This document shows positions 36,501-47,600 of a stretch of DNA of 64,000 nucleotides, one piece after another (position 1 is the stretch's first letter; each line of letters opens with the position of its first letter). The notes under the pieces were generated by a model. That model made no database searches. It was not told the DNA's origin and saw nothing but the letters and a program-made list of their open reading frames with translations. Made by a program: the position numbers and the translations under genes. The DNA is from Heliopora coerulea (taxonomy: Eukaryota > Cnidaria > Anthozoa > Scleralcyonacea > Helioporidae), in NCBI GenBank assembly GCA_030142905.1, contig JASJOG010000234.1, positions 215,001-279,000 of the forward strand, written 5' to 3'.

Positions 36501-38681
36501 TGATGATGACTAAAACCTAGTCAATCAGAATACTCAGTGGTTCCCGTAATTTTTGGTTAGGTTAGCTGTTTTGTGTCTTCAGCAATATTAAGGGCAGATG
36601 CTGGCAAAAATGTCGTAGTTGAATAATAGCGGTTTCTTAAAAGAAAGCGATTGTTTTCTGTCATGAACTGACTACCTTTAGGTACGAAATTTTGAACTCA
36701 AGTCCTCGAGCCTAGGGTAGGATTTTGTCTCCAGAATTTCCTGAATCTGGTTGTTGTCTCTAGGAAACCGAAACTCTTTGATTCACAAGGAAAGGCCCGT
36801 GATGAAGACGTCATCAAGTGTGACGAGGCCCCGGATGATCGGAGCACGGTGCCTTTGGAATCACCTCAGAAAGGTAACGTCAATGAAGGTGTTCTTGTCT
36901 ATTGTTGAACGCGGTGATACACATTGCGAAGTCATGGTGGGTTGTTGTCAGAGACCAGGTGTCCCAGGCAGAAACGTCATTTGTATTGTCAACATTTCGG
37001 GGACATTAACGGAAGCCGAGTTAAACTTGAAACTTGGTGTTAAGCACGTCTTCTTAAAGCGTAAACCTTGCGGCACGCGGGAAAACCGGTGTTGGTTGCT
37101 TTTGACGACTTATTTCATCATTAGTTTCCAAAACATACAAAATATAACTCTTAGGTTATTTATGAATATTTTAGATAGCTAAAACTGAGATTGAAGTAAA
37201 TATTCAAAGATTGTGCAGATTATCCCGTTAAAAGACCACGATGAAAACGTATGTTCAATGAATATTTGATATTTACTCTCGCTACATTAAATGTAAATGG
37301 AAATACGCATTGAATGTACCCTTCATTTAACCGACATTACCACCCGTAGAACACATGACGTACTATGAATACAAACTCATTAACCTAAATATACCATTTA
37401 CGCCTAAATCCAAATATACATCCGTGGCTCTTTAAATGTATCGGGCGCCATATACAATTACACGTTGTGTGATATTTGCCTCGTTATACGTGTGATATTT
37501 GCCTCTAAAAGTATTCGAATTTAAGTTATGTATATATCAAAGAACTAAAACGTATTTCGATATTTCGTGTTATTAATTCAATACGTCATACACGAATATG
37601 AAATACACCTACCGTACACATAATAGATATTGGTGTTTTCTAGCAAACGTCATGCGTCGAGAAACTTTTATAACATCACTTCGCAATATTTTTTGAAACT
37701 TTTCTTAATATGGAAAGTGCTACGTCAAGGCCCGATCATAGTTATCATTGATCATGTATGGATCATTGATTATAACAATGACTACTCTGAGATTTCCTTG
37801 ATAGATCGAATTTTTTTTACTGGCAGGCGATTGGGATAAACCTCCGTACATTTGTGGCACGAGACATTGCTTGATTAATGTACACGTTTAAGTCGCTTGC
37901 ATCGAAGGTTGTATTGCCACATTAGCGAGCGAATCATAAGCAGGAACTGTGTCCTTGAGACTATATTACATACGCCAGGATAAACAGTTGTATGCGACAG
38001 TGATGTCAAAGGGCCGTAAGGCCCGTGCATATTTCAAGTTCAGCCTGCCTTGAATCCAATGCAAATGGCCATGAGATATCAACTCATTTACGCCACATTC
38101 GGCACGTGAAAAATACGATATTTGAGCTGGGCCTTACTAGCCTTCGAAACGACAGAATTACTTATTTTTGGGATAGAATTTCCCAGTCTTTCAACATAAC
38201 TGGCTGCTATTGAGTAGCTGAATGTGGTACGGTGAGTTGCAATCGCCTTTTTATACCTGTGTGATCTTCATGTTTTCCTGCAGACGGCTGTGCAAATGAT
38301 ACCCAAGATGCCGCTGACCATGAAGTTTCAACAGCTGCTGAAGAAACTGCAAGCTCACGGGCCTTCTCACCAGGAAGCTGGGCTATAGGTCACCATAACA
38401 GTTACCATAACAACAATCATTTGTACAGAAGTCGAGACATCCGTTACTCACCCTACCCAACGCAGACTACGAGAAACACATTTATGGCTAATGCCGTGCC
38501 TTCGTCGTTTCATCATCGGGCTGCACCGGTAATGCTCGGCCAATCGTTTGCTCATCCAGTATACGGCACGTACCCAGTTCCCTCGGGTTACGTCCCTTCG
38601 TGCGATGTTTATCCTTCGGAGTCGAATTTAGATGACACTGCTGGCAATGTGTTCAATATTCCAATTGGAAATAAGTACTGA
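33577..38681 (+). CDS. Tbx2/3: T-box transcription factor Tbx2/3
   Basis: Nuclear T-box factor; bilaterian Tbx2/3 proteins act mostly as repressors. Coding exons: 33577-33929, 34187-34454, 34581-34727, 36213-36301, 36764-36873, 38284-38681. All junctions are GT-AG and the product is 454 aa. The start gives MAYHPF, the characteristic Tbx2/3 N-terminus. The T-box (about residues 93-277) has [94 protein letters not shown] and [16 protein letters not shown], then a basic RRNQEKRK stretch. [27 protein letters not shown] and [12 protein letters not shown] are Tbx2/3 hallmarks. The C-terminal part is only about 170 aa, much shorter than in vertebrate TBX2/TBX3, and I see no recognisable repression domain. 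A MITE begins 8 bases after the exon 3 donor. It lies directly downstream of the Tbx4/5-like gene in the same orientation. Confidence 0.96.
34736..34923. mobile_element. MITE-like inverted-repeat element in Tbx2/3 intron 3
   Basis: The ends CCTGGTTTCCATTAA (34736-34750) and TTAATGGAAACCAGG (34909-34923) are perfect 15-bp inverted repeats, with weaker pairing of AATCG/CGATT-rich sequence inward for about 50 bases. An internal GTTTCCATTAAATCGTAA (34848) repeats the terminal string. The element starts 8 bases after the exon 3 splice donor. Confidence 0.8.
36470..36560 (+). repeat. PLE-like terminal remnant with partial hammerhead motif
   Basis: AGCATTCCTGATGATGACTA contains CTGATGA (36500-36506) followed by a perfect 6-bp stem TGACTA / TAGTCA around AAACC. 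A hammerhead would need GAAA next, but ATCAG stands there. The following AATACTCAGTGGTTCCCGTA matches the remnant at 11514-11700. It lies in intron 4 of Tbx2/3. Confidence 0.45.
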
Positions 38682-41600
38682 CGGGAACACGGAGGTACTT
38701 GAAAGATCTATTCATTTTATCAGGCAAGGAGATAGAGGATACAGCTATTTTATTTAGATAGTTTTCAGATTCGGATCATTCCGCTCTCTGTACTTAAGTA
38801 TACCAGTATGAATTCACCCAGGAATGTACATGGGCATCTGCACGTGATAGGTCTATTGCATGAACTGGTCACGTGGTAGAGAACTGAAGAGCTTGCTGGA
38901 AACCGCCAATGGGGAACACCAAACAAGAATAGGTCTTTGCCAGGAAAGAGGTGGGAATTTCAGTCGTAATATGTATATAAATGCCTGGCACAAAACACAA
39001 AATCTCAGCAATCTCTAAATGACCACCTAGCTTCTGCTCCATTATCTTAATTCGAATTTTACTTGTTTATTTAGCTTCGTCTCTCTCAACTTTGAATTGG
39101 TTGATTATCTTTATTAATATGATACTCAACTTGCTTTATATTCACGGTATACGGGAATTTTATCCAACCTAACGTTGCGCTACGGGACGAAAAGTTATTC
39201 GTAAAAAAATTGTTGTATTTCGTTTATTTCGTGTTTTGTGCACGTTATTTAAAAAGGAAACCATGTTTGACTGATTGGAATGTTATGGTCCTCGACCGCA
39301 CCGTCTGCAAAGAAGACTGTGTACCACCTGATCAGTTTATGTAAAGGAGATATACTTTGGGTCTTTGTCTTTGTGTCTTCATCTGTATGTCTGTTTCTGA
39401 CTATACGTCTGTCGGCCACTCATTCAGACTGTCTGACCTTCCGCCCGTCTCTCTGTCAGCCACTCATTCAGACTGTCTGGCCTTGCGCCCATCTGACTGT
39501 CGGCCAGTCATTCAGACTGTCTGTCTCAGAAAATTCTTCTGTTGGCCACTCATTCAGGCTGTCTGCCTGACCGTCCACTGTCTATCTGTATCTCTCTCGA
39601 CAAAACAATTCATGTACTTTAGACGACATTCGTTGATTTTAGTGGAAATTAATGATTGATAGGAGATAAAAACTGATAATCTGATTTAATATAGGCGGCC
39701 AAGACAACATTCTACAATCACCACTTCGCACAAATGCTTTACAAAAATTACTACTACATGGTATATCAGATTTTGTTTGTCAATACACTTGTAATAGCTC
39801 GAGGGGAATAGATTAATTTTTAAAATGGTTGACAAATTGTAAAAAACGTATTATTTAAAATTGTATTTAAAAAATGATAAAATATCTATAAAAGTGTGTG
39901 TTACTATTTTATCCCTGGATTTGTTTAGTTTTCATTTGGAAATCCTTGAATTTTTTTTTCCCAGAGATTTTTCACCTTGCTAAATGAGCTAAACTAGTGT
40001 TCGCCGCGATTCCTTTGAATATGATATTGCTTCTGACGCTGTAACAATAAAGTTCTTTTGACTTACGGTGCAAACAGAAATTTGGTTTTACTGTTCGCTC
40101 AAGGATTGCCGTCCATAAATATTCTGTATAAAATATTACATCTTCGGACAAATTCGCCAATCGCAAAGCGCAGTAAATTTCCCTCCACGAAAATTCCCTA
40201 TTAGTCCTTTTGAACGGTTTAACGCAAATGCTTGTTGCTGAGGCCAGGCCAGCCCCAAACTCAGACGCGCTAGAATTAGCCTTAGGGCGTTTGAGGTTTT
40301 CAACGTAAACGCTTGTTAAAATGGTGACGGGGCCTGACAAGCCCCAAGCTCAGGCGCGCTTTGAAAATCTGGTCTCAGAGACAGATAAAACCTAAAGCTT
40401 ATTCTGTTCAGCGCTGGGGGGTGGGTTTTAGGAGGTCTTCAGCAGTCATAGTTGTTGTATTAAATGTTAGAATGCATTTTACGTAGAACTGTCAAACGGA
40501 AACAAATGGTCACTCGTGTAACGCCATTTCATCGCATGAATACTTACAAACACTTCTCTTGAATTCTGTGCGTGGTCTATTGTTTAATAAATAAGTCAAA
40601 TTGTTTCTAGGTCTGTTTAAATACATTCACAATTCACGTTTATCTAAAACTGTTAAACAAGCAAATATTACAAATTTGTTTTACCCTCCTAGAACACTCC
40701 TTGTTCCTTTTCCTAAAAAATGTAATTTCTTTTAGCCAAAGACATTTACACGGAAAATTCATTTCGTATGAATCCCAACATGGTGACAACATGTGGCAAA
40801 AAGATATAGTCACGTCTAACCTGCCTTAAAAATTGTCATTGGCGCATCGAACTCCAAAGTCAATTTCTAACTATTACAACGTAGACTATCGAAAACAGTC
40901 ACATTGGTTTGAACAAGTACGCACGCTTCTCTAAAAATTTGGTTGAATATTTGAATTCTATTGGCCACTTACAAATGGAAAACCTTTATTTCATTTCGAT
41001 CTGTCAATTTTTTATCCGATGAAGAATATAAAGTTCAGATATTTGCGCATGTGCATGCACGCAATATGATTTATTAACGGAGATCGAAGTCTGTGCAGGA
41101 AACTATTTTTCTGACGTCTTCGTGCTCACCGTGCGAGGAAGGAGCGAGAAAAATCGACGTCAAATAGTTTCCTGGAAAGATTCAGCAAACGAGGTTAATG
41201 ATAAATTTATTACATGGCTTTTGGTTCAATTTCTTCGTTTTAAATACTGTGACTGTGTTCATCATTGTAATTTGCAGTTCACCGTACAGCTTACCTCCAC
41301 ACTTCAGTTCGATGTATAAACAAATTCGGTATTGTTTTTTCGTCTTTTCCAAAAAATCCCGAGCTCTTCCAAAAAGCGACACTGATGTTGAGCAAAATTT
41401 ATTCTTTCCAAATTTTTAACCAAAAAGACCGAGGCCTTTTTGACTCCTTTTCGAATCAATTTAGAAACCTTCTCGCCGAAACATACCGTAACGTGACTGC
41501 AACCAACGTACAAGCGTTCTTTTAAGTACAGCATTAAAAACAAGCTCAGCCATAAAATAATATCATTTGGCTCATTAGTTTAATAATCCTTTAGAAGAGG

Positions 41601-42644
41601 TACCACTCCTCTTTGAAGATTGTCTGTGTTTACTTGGCAAGCAAAAACAACCTCTTCTTAAAGTTAACCTGGAGTTCCCTGTCGGCGGCCTTGAGATTGG
41701 GTTGTTGGCCAACGAGGTAAGATGACTGGCGTAGCCATCTCTCAGGAACTAAACAACGAAAGTGGAAAAAATGAGAAATTGTCGGAAACTCTGGCAGTCG
41801 TGATCTTTTTGGTGAACAAGTTGCGGGCTGTGTACCAGGTAAATAATATGTCTGCGTCAATTAACCACCAGAAAATACGCAAGAGCACGAACTCTTTTTT
41901 TCTGGGTTTTTTTCCCTGTCATTAGTTTTTTTGTATTAGATTTCTTATATCTAGGTATACCGTATAGAGGGAGTTTAAGGGTTAAGAGTTGGTACTTCGA
42001 AACCTGGATGATTTAACCACTGAATCGTTCTATCCAGTGAATAAATTCGCCCCTGGTTAATTATTAAATTATTAAATTATTAAAGGGTAAGCCAAATTTG
42101 TATGTGTACATATTGATTTTTATTCTCTGGATAGAAAACTCTCCACCGGACAAAAAGTTGTCCAAACTTTGAACTGTAAAAATCTGGGCCCGGTTGTTCA
42201 AAAGGCGATTAGATTAATTCAGAATTAGCGAAAATTTTGTGGACACCTGTTTGATCGTGTTGCTGAGAAAAGTTGTAATTTTCTTTTACAGATTTTGGGT
42301 GCATACAAAAAGTTTTTAAGCTGTGAAGTCTGAGCTAGATTGTTCTACAAAAATTAAAAAAACAAAAACAAAACAGATTAACTGGTAATTAGCGCTAATC
42401 GTGCTACGAACGACCGGCCCCAGGTTCACAGTGACTAAAATAAGCTCCACGGACCTCAGGGAATTTTGTCTGAACAATAGTTTCACCAATTGATCTACAA
42501 GGCCATTCAACCTTCATCCTTTGGTACTCCTTCGAAACTATCGGGCTTTTCGTCTCTGAATCTTTGACGCTTCAGTCCCACACTCAACGAAATTAACCAC
42601 AGCGCGATTTTGGTGCGAAGTGAAGTTTCACATGAATTGTGAAC
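38682..42644. other. intergenic region between Tbx2/3 and PITPNM 3' ends
   Basis: It holds the Tbx2/3 3' UTR, with no close AATAAA (the nearest clear one is at 40046). Repeats: a tandem array at 39408-39580, and a diverged duplication at 40221-40363 (two units about 81 bases apart, each with CTTGTT and GCCCCAA(A/G)CTCAG(A/G)CGCGCT). The frame at 39972-40340 (-) runs through the latter and shows no domain. An AAATTATT run lies at 42060-42085. Confidence 0.4.
39408..39580. repeat. 44-bp tandem repeat, about four copies
   Basis: Each unit starts CTGTCGGCCACTCATTCAGA or a close variant, followed by CTGTCTG and a variable C/T-rich half. It gives rise to overlapping open frames at 39280-39659 that are not genes. 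Confidence 0.8.
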
Positions 42645-42812
42645 ATGTTGAGACTGCTAACTTTCTTTGTGGTCTATCTTGGCTTTGTCATTGTCTGTAT
42701 CAGTCTATCGTCAATGCAGGCTCAATTATTTATACTTCCCGCCAAAAACGAGCCCACGGCACTTTCGGTGAGACACGCTGAAGGGAAGACAAGAACAAGA
42801 TGCCGGCAATGA
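42645..42812 (+). CDS. candidate small secreted peptide or first coding exon
   Basis: A 55-codon frame whose N-terminus looks like a strong signal peptide: MLRLLTFFVVYLGFVIVCIS followed by LSSMQA, with a plausible cleavage after A and a new N-terminal Gln (QLFILPAKNEP). The rest is short and basic, ending KTRTRCRQ. A splice-donor-like TCG|GTGAGA inside the frame (about 42769) and another donor-like GACG|GTAAGT downstream (about 42880) mean this could be the first exon of a spliced gene on +. No homology recognised. It lies in the 3' flank of PITPNM, on the opposite strand. A chance frame is quite possible. Confidence 0.25.
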   Translation: MLRLLTFFVVYLGFVIVCISLSSMQAQLFILPAKNEPTALSVRHAEGKTRTRCRQ

Positions 42813-43115
42813 ATATAAACGGATTAAAATACGTTCAAGCTTTTTCAAGTGGGAAAACACTTAGCCATACATCAGACGGTAAGTGGCAGACGAAAAGGTT
42901 TGTTTACTACAGAAGTCAAAATAAGTTTCCCTGGCCAAACTGGGTGAGAACCATGGAGAACAAGTTGCTATTCGGCCATATTTATTTTGCCGGCACGTGT
43001 GGTTAAGAGGAGAAAGTCACACAGTGCGCCGTAGCGTATTGCCGTGATAAAGGTTGCTGCTACCACGGAAAAAGCACGACATTAAAAGATTCAAACGTTG
43101 AGCTTGTTTTGAAAT

Positions 43116-44679
43116 TTACTCTCGCAGGATTTTTTTACACACCGTAGCTTGTTTCTCGTTCCTCTTAGTGCTGTGCTTTGCAATCACAAATATCTCATTT
43201 GGTTCGAGACCAACTCCGGAATAAACAGCCACGTCTTTCGTAGAACCGTAGGCAGCGTGAATGACGACTTTCGTCTACGGAATACGAAAAAAAAAACGAA
43301 TTGTGTGAGACTAACGTAGCAACTGAGCACATACAGCAGAAATTTCACTTTAACAAACACGCGAGCGTAAGCAATGTACAAAGTATGCAAAAACTTCGAA
43401 TGCCCTGTTGCAAGTACAAATATACGAACGTGTGGTTTACAAGTTAACTTAAATTTAACAAAATTAAAAACAAACACGACGTAGAACGACAAAAAACAGC
43501 GAACAAAATAGACTTGCTACATGTCTGCCTCGGGCTAAGTTTTGGGGCTATCAGGCGAGGGTATGAAGCGTAAAAAAGATTGTTAACGCTTCGTGCGCTC
43601 TCTTGGTCGCCCAAAACCTGGAACAGGCAGACTTGGAGCAAGCCTAAGGCCAGAACTGACCGAGGACAAGAATAATTTGATAACTATAGCGAGTTTAACG
43701 TTAAGAAAAGATGGGAATGAAATGAGTTTAGTAATCAAATTCATTTGCTTACTTTAAGAGTCAAAAGCGGTCGTGCATGTCATTGTACAACATTGCCATA
43801 TTCGATTTATAACAGCTTAAGGAATACTGGCTGTCGTTGTGAAACCGTGCGAGACACTCAACACCCTCAATAAACCTCAGGTTAGTTTTTTACTTACGTT
43901 ATTTGTGAGGTTTCGGAGAAATTCGGTCTTGTTTCGACGTATGTCAACGGTAGACAAACTACCGCAAAACGAGACCAGGCCGAAAGGGAAGTTGTGTTCC
44001 GCCATCCAAGGCATGACTTGGTGTTTCTGAAAATCAGGACGACTTGTGACGTACATGATGAGGTATCCTAGTTCTTGCCAGTGCCTGCAAGATACCACGT
44101 TTGTTTAGGTAGAAGAAAGAGCCAAAGCCTGCGAGGTATTTAACATCCGCTGTGGCAAGCCGCAGCTAGGCCAATAGTAGTTACATGACTTAAGGATTGT
44201 ATGCTATGTGTCATTCAGCAAATGAAACATAGCTGCAGGGAAAAATAATCTGAAAATTAAACCAAAGTTGTTAATTCCTTCAATAAACTCGTCAAAGGAG
44301 CCATTGAAACAGCTGCTGCACTGATAATTAAACTTGCTATGTACTAAAATGTCTTCGTTTCAGCAAGCCAAGTTTTAAAGGGGGAGGAAGGCTAGATACC
44401 CATTTCTAAACCTCTACAATCTCCTGGCCTATCGACCAAAAGCTACTTGGACAGCTGAACTAGAGTACCACCAAACAATTCGGAACATGTCTTCTGACTT
44501 TGTTAAGAATTAGTACTTCTGCTCCTCACCGAACAACATCAACTGCTCCTGGTTGAACTTTCGGGTGTCGACCCCTAATTGAAACACTGGCCGAGAAAGA
44601 TCCATCGATACTGAATACAACAGCTTCCGTTTTGGGAGGCAACACCGCTAGACTACAGTCAACTGTGGTGTGATCCCCT
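43116..44679 (-). other. PITPNM: LNS2-coding exons 15-17 of PITPNM
   Basis: This segment encodes [19 protein letters not shown], then [33 protein letters not shown] and [20 protein letters not shown]2 is a HAD-like fold related to lipins, and in Nir proteins it binds phosphatidic acid. The DxDxT catalytic signature of lipins is here only SIDGSF, as expected for a non-catalytic LNS2. Vertebrate members continue with a conserved stretch after the last strand; here a TAA follows KKILRE. Confidence 0.88.
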
Positions 44680-47600
44680 CTACACAAGAAAAATATGAAA
44701 GGTACAAACTAGAACAAGCATCTTATACGTACTGAAGTTCCTCAGTGAAGAGTGTTTACACTTCATAAATATTCAACTGGGATTAAGTCAGCCAGAATGT
44801 AATTTGAACTGGCAACATCGTCAACAACAATAACAACAACAATAATAAAAGTAAAAATAACAACAACAACAAACAAAACTACAACAATCAAAACCACCAC
44901 AACCACATCAACAGCAAAAACTATCAACAACATGACAAATTTACTCGTCAGAAGTGAAGTACGACTCCGTACCTGACAACCATCTTGACAGGGTAAATCC
45001 CAACACCTAACTTTCTCTCATCAGGAACAGTAAAAGACAGGCGTCCACCGCTTCCGGTGATACCTGTATCGATAAGGTTCCACTCCCCAGCAGGAGGGTA
45101 ACTCATTATGTAAACATCAACCTAACAAACATATTTGGAAATAATTCATCATACAACAGCAGATCTATGAGTTCCAGATTCCAATTACCAGTTTTTTGCT
45201 TTTGTTTTTCTTTTTATAAATTACTGACTCTCACAAAGACATTTTATTATTCATTATTACCTTCTCTCCAGTCAATGTGGCAACATCAAGCGGTCCATAC
45301 GTGAAACGTGCAGTGATTATCTGAGCAGAGTCCTCCATTGCTATTGCATCATTAGCTCTATGATTCGAAGCTAAATTCTAGGAAATGACGTAGCAAACGG
45401 ATTATTGGTGTCTCTCGGAATTCTGGATTACATGAGATTAGTGATAAAATGGTTCAAATACTGACCACAAATATGGAAAAAAAATCTTCTCTCTCCCCAT
45501 TTCTTAAAAACATTGTACTTGACAAAATGTAAAAAAACAAATAAACAAAACAGTGGAGTCATGCAATGCCCTGTTTGTCATAAGTTTTTCGTACATTGTT
45601 CTAATCACACGATAAGGAAAGGCATGGTGCGAAAACGAAAGCTAAAGAAAGATAAGCGTATAATACCCGTATCTTGTAAGCTGTTGTTTTTTTCAACCAC
45701 TTTTCTCTTGGATTTGGGATATGAAATGATGACAATCTCCTCTCACGTCTTTCACAAATCGAATATTCCACTACACTGCCACTAAAATCCAGAATCTGCA
45801 AGATATTTCAAGTTGATATCGGGTACCTTGTTAAAGATACACCTTTAATTTGTAAAGATTACTTATAATATTCACGACCATATCAGTTCTGCTGTACATA
45901 ATATGGCATGGTTTTAATGCATGCATAGTCTTCATTTACAGATGTACGCTAGGTTGTCTTAAGAGGGAAGATTGGGCATTGTTGTCTTGCTGCGTATCCT
46001 ACAAAAGGATGTGGGTTGATAATTAATAAAAATAATAACTTAAGATGATAGATGAACGATCGTCAAGCCCTTATTCCATCTATATCATTATCAATATATA
46101 GTGGCTTCCACTTAGGTCGCACATATATGTCGAACTTGCACCTTGGCTCTCCATCTGAGTCTTGGTAGCTCAATGGTTAGAGCGTCTCACCGGTCATCAG
46201 AAGGTTGCGGATTCAATCCCCGTCTAGGGCTCAGAAATTGTTTTTTCTGAGGATAGGGGCTTGACGATCGTTCATCTATCATCTTAAAATATTTCTAAGC
46301 TCTCATACATCTAACATATAAATTCCAAAAATAATAACTGTTTACGGAGGGTAGCAATAAATAGCGAAAATAATGAATTCCTGGCCTTCACAATTTAAAT
46401 TACAAAACTATATTTAAAAATAAAATAAACTAATTGGTATAAAATGTCTGAAAAAAACTATAAAAAAGGAAATTCATATCCAAACACTGAGGTGATACAA
46501 AAACTGTTGGTCTTTAAAAATACTTATCCAAATATTCCACAGAAACACCGGATAGAATCTTTATTTCTAAGTTGTACTGCCAGACTATTCCATAATTCAC
46601 ATTAGTACCTGTGACTGCACAGTTTCTTTGTTATATTAAAGACAAATGGTGAATTTTGACCAATGTTAACGTTAAATATTCCCTACTAACTTACGTGTCC
46701 ACGAAATAAATCGTCCTTAAAAAAATATCGCCCAAAAAGTTTCTCTCAAAACTGCCAATAAGAGTGCACGGAAACTCATTGTAAACAGTCTTTAACGTTA
46801 CCTGCCGTATCATGAAAGCAACAACATCTTTAGACTCCCAATAACTAATGTGAAACAGTGGACAGAGCACGCTCAACGGAAGTTGGTGTAAACTTTTGGG
46901 GTTGTACAAAGCGTAGTCCAATCTCTCGGTTCCCCACCAATTTTGTAAGCCTTAATAAAAAAGATTGAAAGGAGATTTAGAACCTTTGGATTCATAGAGC
47001 ATCGAAAGAGGAAAAAATCGATGCACAAGCGTAAACTTATAAACCAATTTGTCGGAACACAATCTAACACTCGATTTGATTTGTATACAGTATGTCTCAA
47101 CGTGTCTCAGAAGACGGTTAGTTTTTAATATTCCTAACATCATATCGCCTTTGAACAGAGATTAATTTAACATATCATCAGACAACGATGTTCAGAAAAT
47201 AGTGTTTTATGGCCGTTCGAAAATATTTTGCGATTTTTTGATCGGCTAAAAATTCGATTCTTTGAAAACTTCCCACTTTGAAAAATTCCATATGGAATTC
47301 TAGGAGGAAAAAGTCTAAATATATTTTTTTGACGCCCGATAGTCAAGACATTTTCATTTGTATGTCAGGTGAGGGGACGTTAATGCCATGCAGTTTGCCC
47401 GAGTTCATTCACTTTACAATGAATCGAACATCCAACTCCAGCACCCTCCGATTAAACGCCAAGGAAACCACAGCTAACCTTCACGGAGTTCTTTAGAGAC
47501 GGGACCTCGAAACATCTCCCAAGACAAACAGCTGCTACTACTCGCGCCGCTTTCTTGTCGTTCGGCTTTCTTTTTCTCCTCATCTCTTTTTTTTTCACTG

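Noticed and set aside
39280..39659. Overlapping Ser/Val/Leu-rich plus-strand frames
   Set aside because: Run through the 44-bp tandem repeat; no domain.
39972..40340. 122-codon minus-strand frame
   Set aside because: Crosses a diverged tandem duplication; no domain or splice context.
41630..41925. Possible small exons on either strand near a GTAAGA donor-like site at about 41716
   Set aside because: Short translations on both strands match nothing, and no acceptor-flanked partner was found.
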